A stretch of DNA of 35,119 bases. Origin: UBA9647 sp049522195 (GTDB lineage Bacteria > Bacteroidota > Ignavibacteria > UBA10030). Both the position numbers and the translations under genes were made by a program. The stretch covers positions 1-35,119 of the forward strand of contig JBEKOB010000040.1 in NCBI GenBank assembly GCA_049522195.1, written 5' to 3'. The notes beneath the pieces were generated by a model. It ran no database searches, had not been told where the DNA came from, and worked only from the letters and a program-made list of their open reading frames with translations. Below, piece after piece: positions 1-6,481 of this stretch. How positions within the stretch are numbered: position 1 is the stretch's first letter; each line of letters opens with the position of its first letter.

Positions 1-2
1 CA

Positions 3-836
3 AAATATCCGGAACGATGGAAGCGATTCAAGGACTTCACATACAATCAAATCGAGGAGTTGATGACAAACTATGGTCCGATCGACATCCTCTGGTTTGA
101 TGGAGCGTGGGTGCGGCCGTTGAGCAACATGCCGAAGGAATTCGAATCGTGGGGAAGGAAAAACAATTGGGACCAGGATATCGATATGGCGCGCATCAGC
201 ACAATGGCGCGTCAGCATCAGCCCGGCTTGCTTGTTGTCGATCGATGGGTCAACGGCCAGTATGAAAACTATCTAACGCCCGAAAACAAGGTGCCCGAAA
301 AGGCTCTGAGTGTGCCCTGGGAATCGTGCATTACTATCGCAACGAGCTGGTCGTACGTCAAGACGGATAAATACAAATCGGTCAGGGAACTTGTCCAGTT
401 GCTTGTTGACGTCGTCGCGAAAGGGGGGAATCTCCTGCTCAACATCGGACCTTCGCCGGAAGGGGAATGGGCTCCCGATGCTTACGACCGGCTGAAGGGG
501 ATGGCGGCCTGGATGAAGGTGAACAAGGAGGCGATTTACGAAACCCGGGCGATTGCACCATATAAAGAGGGGAAAGTATGTTTCACGAGGAAAAAAGACC
601 GGGGCGCACTGTACGCGATCTATCTTCCGGAGCCAAAAGAAAATCGTCCTCCGCGAACAATTGTGCTCCAAAGTCTGCAGCCCACATCGGGAGCAAGATT
701 GACAATGCTCGGATATCCGCATGAGCTGAAGTGGAAACTGGAAGGGAATGGGGTCGTGATAGAAATTCCTGAAAGTCTCCAGCAGGCGCCGCCGTGCGAG
801 CATGCGTGGGCTATTAGAATATCGAAAATCCGGTAG
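3..836 (+). CDS. GH29 alpha-L-fucosidase, C-terminal part (5' end outside window)
   Basis: The reading frame is open from base 3, so the gene starts upstream of the window and only about 277 residues are seen. It would hydrolyse terminal alpha-L-fucose from glycans. The GH29 nucleophile region is visible as YGPIDILWFDGAW, with the aspartate of WFDG as the expected nucleophile. Further on are the family blocks Y-LTPE, VPWESC, TSWSY and KGGNLLLNIGP, then the RL-GMAAWMKVN-EAIYETRA stretch that ends the catalytic barrel, followed by a short beta-rich tail. The same blocks recur in the second fucosidase at 1543, so the two are paralogues. A location outside the cytoplasm is likely from the paralogue's signal peptide, but the N-terminus is not visible here. 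The family call is secure; substrate linkage cannot be read. Confidence 0.93.
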   Translation, partial: KYPERWKRFKDFTYNQIEELMTNYGPIDILWFDGAWVRPLSNMPKEFESWGRKNNWDQDIDMARISTMARQHQPGLLVVDRWVNGQYENYLTPENKVPEKALSVPWESCITIATSWSYVKTDKYKSVRELVQLLVDVVAKGGNLLLNIGPSPEGEWAPDAYDRLKGMAAWMKVNKEAIYETRAIAPYKEGKVCFTRKKDRGALYAIYLPEPKENRPPRTIVLQSLQPTSGARLTMLGYPHELKWKLEGNGVVIEIPESLQQAPPCEHAWAIRISKIR

Positions 837-923
837 TAGCGATCCCGAAACAGAAGGAATGAGATTGTTCGAAATGGCACATTGATTTCAGTTGCATCTA
901 TGAGCATTCCAGTGTATCCATCG

Positions 924-945
924 GTAGGCGCAATCTTCAGATTGC
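924..945 (+). repeat. REP-like hairpin upstream of the transposase
   Basis: The element begins GTAGGCGCA and folds as GCAATCT (930-936), a TC loop, and AGATTGC (939-945). It lies 13 bases before the transposase start. A related element in inverted orientation follows the gene at 1444-1465, sharing the GTAGGCGCA end and a central CTTC. This arrangement is typical of the palindromic repeats mobilised by RAYT proteins. Confidence 0.7.
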
Positions 946-958
946 GAAATCACGCGCT

Positions 959-1429
959 ATGCTCATCCGAGAGAAGAAACACCGGCTTCCCCCTGAATCG
1001 TATATAGGCAGGGTAGAAGCTGCATTCACGGCTTGCACAAAGGACAGACTCTCAGTATTCGTCGAGGCGAGACTCGTCGGTAAATGCGTCGAGGTCCTGC
1101 TGCAGGAATGTGCCAAAGAGCAGTGCGACGTTCTCGCATATGTTTTCATGCCTGACCACTGCCACCTGCTGTTGCGTGGCAAGGAAGATACGTCTGACGT
1201 GTTAAGATTGATGAAACGATTCAAGCAACGAACGGGGTATTTCTTTTCTCAAAATGGTGTGCGTGCGCGGTGGCAAAAGGATTTCTATGATCATATCTGC
1301 AGAGATGAGCGAGAGGTCCAAAAGCAGATCAGATATATCATTGAGAACCCCGTTCGCAAAGGGATTGTGACTCATTGGAAGGATTACCCGTTCAAAGGAT
1401 CGACTGTTTTTGATCTTGATGAATTGTAA
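959..1429 (+). CDS. REP-associated tyrosine transposase (RAYT, Y1/IS200-like HUH family)
   Basis: This 156-residue protein is a single Y1 transposase domain of the TnpA-REP type, which nicks and joins single-stranded DNA at palindromic repeats. The HUH metal site is seen as MPDHCHLLL (His67 and His69). The candidate catalytic tyrosine is Tyr110 in KDFYDHICR, and the family motif YIIENPVRKG is at about 126-135. The length is normal for RAYTs, so the gene looks intact. It sits between two fucosidase genes and is flanked by inverted hairpin repeats. RAYTs are usually single-copy, domesticated genes and not active insertion sequences. No clear Shine-Dalgarno sequence precedes the ATG, whose upstream region is mostly the repeat itself. 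Confidence 0.92.
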   Translation: MLIREKKHRLPPESYIGRVEAAFTACTKDRLSVFVEARLVGKCVEVLLQECAKEQCDVLAYVFMPDHCHLLLRGKEDTSDVLRLMKRFKQRTGYFFSQNGVRARWQKDFYDHICRDEREVQKQIRYIIENPVRKGIVTHWKDYPFKGSTVFDLDEL

Positions 1430-1443
1430 GAACGCAGACTGAA

Positions 1444-1465
1444 GCAGACGGAAGTCTGCGCCTAC
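1444..1465 (-). repeat. REP-like hairpin downstream of the transposase (inverted copy)
   Basis: GCAGAC (1444-1449), GGAA loop, GTCTGC (1454-1459), then GCCTAC. Read on the minus strand it starts GTAGGCGCA and continues CTTC-containing, like the copy at 924-945, but the stem bases differ. The stem changes are compensatory, keeping the hairpin, which argues for selection on structure. Confidence 0.68.
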
Positions 1466-1542
1466 TTGCTCTTTGTAATAAACTCGAATACCTTAGCCAC
1501 ATCACTCGCACCGACCAACCGCTTCTACAATCTGGAGATCTC

Positions 1543-2919
1543 ATGCCTCTCAAGCGACTGTTCTACTTCTGGCTTGTTGTGTCAGCGATCGTCGTCCCGG
1601 CTCTCTCACAATCAATTCTTCCGGCGGAGACCGATCAACACAAAGCTGAACGGATGAAATGGTGGACGGAGGCCCGGTTCGGGATGTTCATCCATTGGGG
1701 ACTCTATGCACTCCCCGCCCGCCATGAGTGGGTAAAGAACTATGAGCACATCACGGATGAAGAGTACCAGAAGTACTTCGACGTTTTCAATCCTGATCTC
1801 TTCAACCCGAAGGAGTGGGCTCAGATGGCGAAGGCTGCCGGTATGAAATACTTCGTCATCACGGCGAAACATCATGAGGGATTCTGTCTGTGGGATTCGA
1901 AGTACACTGATTACAAGGCGACAAAAACACCGTACGGCAGGGATCTCTTGAAGCAAGTCGTGCAGGCTTTCCGCGAAGAGGGACTCAAGGTCGGCTTTTA
2001 CTATTCGCTGCTCGACTGGCACCATCCCGAATATGCTGTCGATCGCAATCACCCGATGTATAACAATGAAGAGTTCAAGAAGAAGGCCGCCGGCAGGGAC
2101 ATGCAGAAGTACAGAGAGTACCTCTTCAACCAGGTCCGTGAGATTCTGACCGAATTCGGTACGATTGACTGTCTTTTCCTCGATTACTCATTTCCGAAAG
2201 GAAAAGATGGAAAAGGACGGAACGACTGGGATTCCGAGAAACTGCTGAAGATGGTGCGCGAGCTTCAGCCGAATATCATCGTCAATGACCGGCTGGATCT
2301 GGACGATGTCCCCGGCGGATGGGATTTCAAGACGCCTGAGCAGTTCATTCCTCGTGAGTGGATCACGGTGAATGGAAAGAAAGTACCATGGGAGACGTGT
2401 CAGACGTTCTCTGATTCGTGGGGTTACTACCGGGATGAGGAAGGGTGGAAGAGTCCGCAACAATTGGTGGCACTCCTTGTCGAGACGGTCAGCAAAGGAG
2501 GGAATCTCTTGCTGAATGTCGGTCCGACGTCCCGTGGTACGTTTGACGAACGCGCAAAGAACCGATTGGGCGAGATGGGGAACTGGATGAAACTGCACAG
2601 CCGTTCGATCTACGGCTGCACGCAAGCGCAGCCGGAATTCAAGGCTCCCGAGAACTGTCTGCTGACGTACAATCCCCAGACGAAGCGGGTGTACATCCAC
2701 GTCTTGAGCTGGCCGCTTGGCAATCTCTTCCTCAATGGCTTCGGCGGAAAGATAAAGTATGCGCAGCTTCTCCACGACGGCTCCGAAGTCCAGTTCGGCA
2801 AGGCCGACCGGCCGTTCCAGAACAAGCTGGACAATATTTCTGCCGAGACGGTGATTCTGAAACTCCCCGTTAAGAAACCGGATCCCGTGGTTCCGGTGAT
2901 CGAAGTTATTTTGAACTAA
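1543..2919 (+). CDS. GH29 alpha-L-fucosidase, secreted
   Basis: A full-length (458 aa) retaining alpha-L-fucosidase. Residues 1-22 form a signal peptide (KRLFYFW followed by a hydrophobic run ending VPALSQS). The catalytic barrel shows MFIHWGLYALP (about 48-58), AKHHEGFCLWDS (108-119), LFLDYSF with Asp214 as expected nucleophile, VPWETCQTFSDSWGY and SKGGNLLLNVGP (317-328). A beta-rich C-terminal domain follows from about 365. A GGAG sequence at 1534-1537 fits the ATG at 1543. It is 48 bases upstream of the uroporphyrinogen-decarboxylase-like gene on the same strand, so the two probably share a transcript. The acid/base glutamate is poorly conserved in GH29 and was not assigned. Function is secure at family level; the natural glycan is unknown. 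Confidence 0.95.
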   Translation: MPLKRLFYFWLVVSAIVVPALSQSILPAETDQHKAERMKWWTEARFGMFIHWGLYALPARHEWVKNYEHITDEEYQKYFDVFNPDLFNPKEWAQMAKAAGMKYFVITAKHHEGFCLWDSKYTDYKATKTPYGRDLLKQVVQAFREEGLKVGFYYSLLDWHHPEYAVDRNHPMYNNEEFKKKAAGRDMQKYREYLFNQVREILTEFGTIDCLFLDYSFPKGKDGKGRNDWDSEKLLKMVRELQPNIIVNDRLDLDDVPGGWDFKTPEQFIPREWITVNGKKVPWETCQTFSDSWGYYRDEEGWKSPQQLVALLVETVSKGGNLLLNVGPTSRGTFDERAKNRLGEMGNWMKLHSRSIYGCTQAQPEFKAPENCLLTYNPQTKRVYIHVLSWPLGNLFLNGFGGKIKYAQLLHDGSEVQFGKADRPFQNKLDNISAETVILKLPVKKPDPVVPVIEVILN

Positions 2920-2967
2920 ACTGACTCCGCGAGACCCGCTCATTCTGGGATCAGAAAGGTTATTTCA

Positions 2968-4227
2968 ATGACGAGCAAAGAACGCCTCCAGGCTGCTCTC
3001 AACCACCGCGAACCGGACGGCATTCCTGTAGACTTCGGTGGCACGGCGGTCACCGGCATTCACGTCAAAGTCATTGCAGCGCTTCGTGATCATTACGGTC
3101 TGGAAAAGAAATTGGTAAAGGCGCACGAGCCGTATCAAATGCTCGGCTTGATCGAGGAAGATCTCAAGCAGGCCCTGGGCATCGATGTGGAAGGTGTTTA
3201 CACTCCGGAAACGATGTTCGGTTATCGTAACGAAAACTGGCGATCGTGGAAGATGGACATCGGTCTCGAGGTCCTCGTGTCCGAGGGTTTCAAGATCACC
3301 AAGGGACCGAATGGCGACACGCTGGTCTATCCCAAAGGGGATCTCTCCGTTCCCCCGTCAGGCAGAATGCCTCACAACGGCTACTTTTTTGACAGCATCA
3401 TCAGGCAGGAGCCGATTGACGAAGAATTGCTGAACCCGGAGGACAACGTCGAGGAGTTCACTCCGATTTCTGAAGGTGACCTCGAGTTTTTTGGCGCAGC
3501 AGCGAAGGCGGTGGCGAGGACAGGGCGGGGTGTTATCGCGACGTTTGGCGGGCTTGCATTTGGAGATATTGCGCTTGTGCCGGCTCCTTTTTTGAAACAT
3601 CCGAAGGGAATCCGCGATATCGAAGAGTGGTACATCTCGACGCTCACAAGACCGGCCTACGTGCACGCTATCTTCGAACGACAATGCGAGGTGGCCGTAC
3701 AGAATCTCGCGAAAATACACCAGCGGATTGGTAACCTCGTCGATGCCACGTTCATTTGCGGAACAGACTTTGGCACTCAGTGGTCCACGTTCTGCTCAGT
3801 TGACACGTATCGTTCGCTCTACCATCCGTACTACAAACGGATTAACGATTGGATTCACGCCAACACCTCGTGGAAGACGTTCAAGCATTCCTGCGGCTCA
3901 GTCATCTCTTTGATTCCCTCCTTCATTGAATCGGGTTTTGATATCCTCAATCCCGTGCAATGCTCCGCAGCGGGAATGGAGCCTGAAAACCTCAAAAACC
4001 AATTCGGTGCAGACCTCGTGTTTTGGGGAGGAGGGGTGGATACCCAGAAGACCCTGATGTTCGGTACGGCAGAAGACGTTCGCACCGAAGTCCGGAAACG
4101 GTGTGAGATTTTTGGAAAGAACGGAGGGTTTGTCTTCAACGCGGTTCACAACATTCAGGGCAATGTGCCGATCAAGAATGTCGTCGCGATGTTCGAAGCT
4201 CTCAAAGAGGTGAACGGGAGGAAATAG
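2968..4227 (+). CDS. Uroporphyrinogen decarboxylase-like protein (URO-D / MtaA superfamily)
   Basis: The 419-residue protein begins with the superfamily motif SKERLQAALNHREPDGIPVD and has the later blocks FKHSCGS (His307, Cys309), GADLVFWGGGVDTQ and FVFNAVHNIQGNVP. The H-x-C pair matches two zinc ligands of corrinoid-linked methyltransferases of the MtaA/CmuA type; the usual third cysteine region reads NAVHNIQ, so His394 may take that place. True haem-pathway HemE enzymes are shorter (about 350 aa) and lack this arrangement, so haem synthesis is unlikely. Members of this branch often sit in sugar-degradation clusters, and here it follows a fucosidase by 48 bases, but no substrate is established. 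AAGG lies about 10 bases before the ATG. There is no signal peptide, so it acts in the cytoplasm. Confidence 0.85.
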   Translation: MTSKERLQAALNHREPDGIPVDFGGTAVTGIHVKVIAALRDHYGLEKKLVKAHEPYQMLGLIEEDLKQALGIDVEGVYTPETMFGYRNENWRSWKMDIGLEVLVSEGFKITKGPNGDTLVYPKGDLSVPPSGRMPHNGYFFDSIIRQEPIDEELLNPEDNVEEFTPISEGDLEFFGAAAKAVARTGRGVIATFGGLAFGDIALVPAPFLKHPKGIRDIEEWYISTLTRPAYVHAIFERQCEVAVQNLAKIHQRIGNLVDATFICGTDFGTQWSTFCSVDTYRSLYHPYYKRINDWIHANTSWKTFKHSCGSVISLIPSFIESGFDILNPVQCSAAGMEPENLKNQFGADLVFWGGGVDTQKTLMFGTAEDVRTEVRKRCEIFGKNGGFVFNAVHNIQGNVPIKNVVAMFEALKEVNGRK

Positions 4228-4274
4228 ATCCGGAATCTGCTGTTTGCAGCAGCGATTGTCTGCTTCTCATGCAT

Positions 4275-4335
4275 GAAGGGGCTGTCTCAATCGTCCGCCG
4301 GAACGGCGTTCCGACGAACAGAGGCCAGCCCCTTC
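4275..4335. terminator. Convergent-gene terminator structure with nested hairpin
   Basis: A perfect 10-bp outer stem, GAAGGGGCTG (4275-4284) with CAGCCCCTTC (4326-4335), encloses an inner hairpin CGGAAC-GGC-GTTCCG (4299-4313). It sits between the convergent URO-D-like gene (ends 4227) and ilvE (ends 4359). The downstream plus-strand tract TCTGTTT is only moderately T-rich, so the terminator role is inferred mainly from position and symmetry. Confidence 0.6.
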
Positions 4336-4358
4336 TGTTTCGTACGCTGATGAAATTG

Positions 4359-5288
4359 TTACTTCTTTCCGTACACGGGTTGGCACCAGTGACGGTACTT
4401 CGGCACCTTTGCGCGGACGACATTAAAGTACAGATCCCGCAGTTTCTGCGTCACCGGTCCCATCGTTCCCGAGCCAAGCTTGCGGTGATCAATACGCGTG
4501 ATCGCCACGATCTGAGCTCCCGTCGCAACCATAAAAGCCTCGTCGGAGAGATACACTTCTGTGCGATCGATGGGCCGCTCAACGACCTCCATGCCAAGCT
4601 CGTCGCGCAGCAGCGTGATTATCGTGTTGCGCGTAATTCCTTCGAGAATGTTGTCCGTCACGGGGGGCGTGACGAGCTTCCCCTTGCGGTAAATGAAAAT
4701 GTTTTCTGCCGAGCCTTCGGAGATATGCCCATCCTGGTTCAGGAGGATCGCCTCATCGAAGCCCGCGAGGTTTGCATCCGACTTGGCAAGCGCTGAATTC
4801 ACATAGCCCCCTGTAATCTTGCCTCGAGCGGGGATGACGTTGTCATCGATCCGTCTCCAGGAAGAGAACGTGACGTGTGCTCCTTCCTCCTGCTCGATAT
4901 ACCGTCCGAACGGTACGACTGAGATGGAGAGAACCGGGGTCACGTTGTGGAGGCGCACGCCGATGATTTCATCGCCATAGAATGCAAGAGGGCGCACATA
5001 CACATCCTCGTGCGGATCCTCCTTCTTTATCAGCTCCAACAGGATTGCCGTGATCTCCTCACGCGTGTATGAGAACTCCATTCGGAGCAATCGCGTAGAC
5101 TCGAGAAATCGTTGGAAATGGTCAAGCGGTCTGAAGACAAAGAGATCTTTCTCGTCGTCGTTCCAGTATCCCCGAATCCCGCCGAAGACGCCTGTCCCGT
5201 AGTTCAGCCCGTGCGTCAACACTCCGACTTTCGCCTCAGAGTATGGAACGATCTTGTCTTTGAAAAAGGCGTATTTTGGTAGTGGCAT
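4359..5288 (-). CDS. ilvE: Branched-chain amino acid aminotransferase (class IV PLP)
   Basis: A 309-residue fold-type IV aminotransferase that interconverts leucine, isoleucine and valine with their 2-oxo acids using 2-oxoglutarate/glutamate. The family start is seen in YAFFKDKIVPYSEAKV and THGLNYGTGVFGGIRGY. The PLP lysine is Lys157 in IPARGKITGGY, and Glu191 in HISEGSAENIF is placed to contact the pyridine nitrogen. The GITRNTII and YLSDEAFMVATGAQI blocks complete the signature. Length is normal for IlvE. On the minus strand the ATG is preceded by AGGAAGG at good spacing. It is transcribed alone, converging on the URO-D-like gene and divergent from hypE. D-amino-acid transaminase is a distant alternative, but the substrate-loop motifs favour IlvE. 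Confidence 0.93.
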   Translation of the reverse strand: MPLPKYAFFKDKIVPYSEAKVGVLTHGLNYGTGVFGGIRGYWNDDEKDLFVFRPLDHFQRFLESTRLLRMEFSYTREEITAILLELIKKEDPHEDVYVRPLAFYGDEIIGVRLHNVTPVLSISVVPFGRYIEQEEGAHVTFSSWRRIDDNVIPARGKITGGYVNSALAKSDANLAGFDEAILLNQDGHISEGSAENIFIYRKGKLVTPPVTDNILEGITRNTIITLLRDELGMEVVERPIDRTEVYLSDEAFMVATGAQIVAITRIDHRKLGSGTMGPVTQKLRDLYFNVVRAKVPKYRHWCQPVYGKK

Positions 5289-5575
5289 AGCACCTTCCTC
5301 GAATGTTTTTCATGTGGATGGATCAGTCTGCCAAACCTAAGAGCGGCCTGATCGACCGAAATGTCCGACAATCTATACCAAATCTGGCTCATGAACAAGA
5401 ACCTCCACTTAAAAAACCGATTGCGATGGACACGCACACCTACTGAATAAGTATGCAGATTTCCATCATGTGATCAAGATTGATTCTCGATATCTTTCAA
5501 CGTACTTTGCATCACCGTAACTCCGTTTTCGATTGCTGGTTGTTTTTCCTCTCCGGCTTTTTTCCGACAAAAGAA
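5289..5575. other. Divergent intergenic region between ilvE and hypE
   Basis: 287 bases that must hold promoters in both directions. A short inverted repeat GATCAG/CTGATC and A/T-rich tracts are present, but no promoter could be assigned with confidence. A TTG codon at 5480 is in frame with hypE; the sequence it would add (residues such as FQRTLHHRNSVFD) does not match the activase family, so this stretch is treated as non-coding. Confidence 0.5.
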
Positions 5576-6478
5576 ATGAAGGGACTGGTATTTAACATAC
5601 AGCGGTTTTCCGTTAATGACGGGCCCGGGATTCGCACGACCGTTTTCCTGAAGGGGTGTCCCCTTCACTGCAAATGGTGCCACAACCCGGAATCAATCTC
5701 ACCTGATGAACAGCTCGTCCTGCGGGCCGATCGATGCGTCCGCTGCGGGGATTGCTTTGCGCTCTGCAAAAACCACGCAGTTCGAAGGGTAGACGGTGGT
5801 TTTTCGACCATTCGGGACCTGTGTGTAGAGTGCGGGGAATGCGTAGAAGTCTGCAATGCCGAAGCCAGGGAAATAGCCGGCAAAGAGATGACAGAAGCTG
5901 AGGTCATGAAAGAGGTTGAAAAAGACGTAATTTTTTACGAACAATCAGGTGGTGGAGCCTCTTTTTCCGGGGGAGAACCCCTGCTTCAGCACGAGTTCTT
6001 GCAGGCACTCCTGATGGCGTGCAGGGAAAAGGCGATCCACACAGTAGTCGACACCACGGGATTCACTTCCCCTGAGATACTCAAGAGGGTAAGTGATTTT
6101 GTCGATCTCTTTCTCATCGATCTCAAGACATTGGACGATCAGAAGCATCGTGAGTACATTGGGGTATCGAATAGCCTGATACTCGGCAATCTCAAGCGTC
6201 TCGCGGAGTGGAAAAAAGAAGTCATCGTGAGAATCCCGATCATCCCCGGAGTGAATGACGATCTGTCCGGCATCCGGGACTCGGGGGTTTTCGTGGCTTC
6301 CCTGGGCAACGTCTCGGAAATCCATCTTCTTCCGTACCATACAATCGGTGTCGAGAAGTACAAAAGGCTGGGGATGGAATACGAGATGGAGCAGACCGTT
6401 CCGCCTTCTGCGGACGACCTGAGCACAATCGTGAAAGAGCTTCGCAACTATGTGCCAACTGTTTCGATTGGAGGCTGA
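5576..6478 (+). CDS. hypE: Glycyl-radical enzyme activase, radical SAM (HypE-like)
   Basis: The 300-residue protein uses S-adenosylmethionine and a 4Fe-4S cluster to place the glycyl radical on its partner, here the enzyme encoded 3 bases downstream. The radical SAM motif is GCPLHCKWC (Cys28, Cys32, Cys35). It is followed by two ferredoxin-like Cys4 sets (Cys54/57/60/64 and Cys83/86/89/93), the insert that separates this activase group from the short PFL activase. SFSGGEP is the SAM amino-group-binding GGE motif. The ATG at 5576 was chosen because MKGLVFNIQRFSVNDGPGIR is the normal family N-terminus; it has no obvious Shine-Dalgarno sequence. The gene name rests on the identity of the neighbouring dehydratase. 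Confidence 0.9.
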   Translation: MKGLVFNIQRFSVNDGPGIRTTVFLKGCPLHCKWCHNPESISPDEQLVLRADRCVRCGDCFALCKNHAVRRVDGGFSTIRDLCVECGECVEVCNAEAREIAGKEMTEAEVMKEVEKDVIFYEQSGGGASFSGGEPLLQHEFLQALLMACREKAIHTVVDTTGFTSPEILKRVSDFVDLFLIDLKTLDDQKHREYIGVSNSLILGNLKRLAEWKKEVIVRIPIIPGVNDDLSGIRDSGVFVASLGNVSEIHLLPYHTIGVEKYKRLGMEYEMEQTVPPSADDLSTIVKELRNYVPTVSIGG

Positions 6479-6481
6479 GGC

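Noticed and set aside
5480..5575. Longer activase with a TTG start at 5480
   Set aside because: The 32 extra residues are not family-like, and the normal N-terminus of glycyl-radical activases begins exactly at the ATG at 5576.
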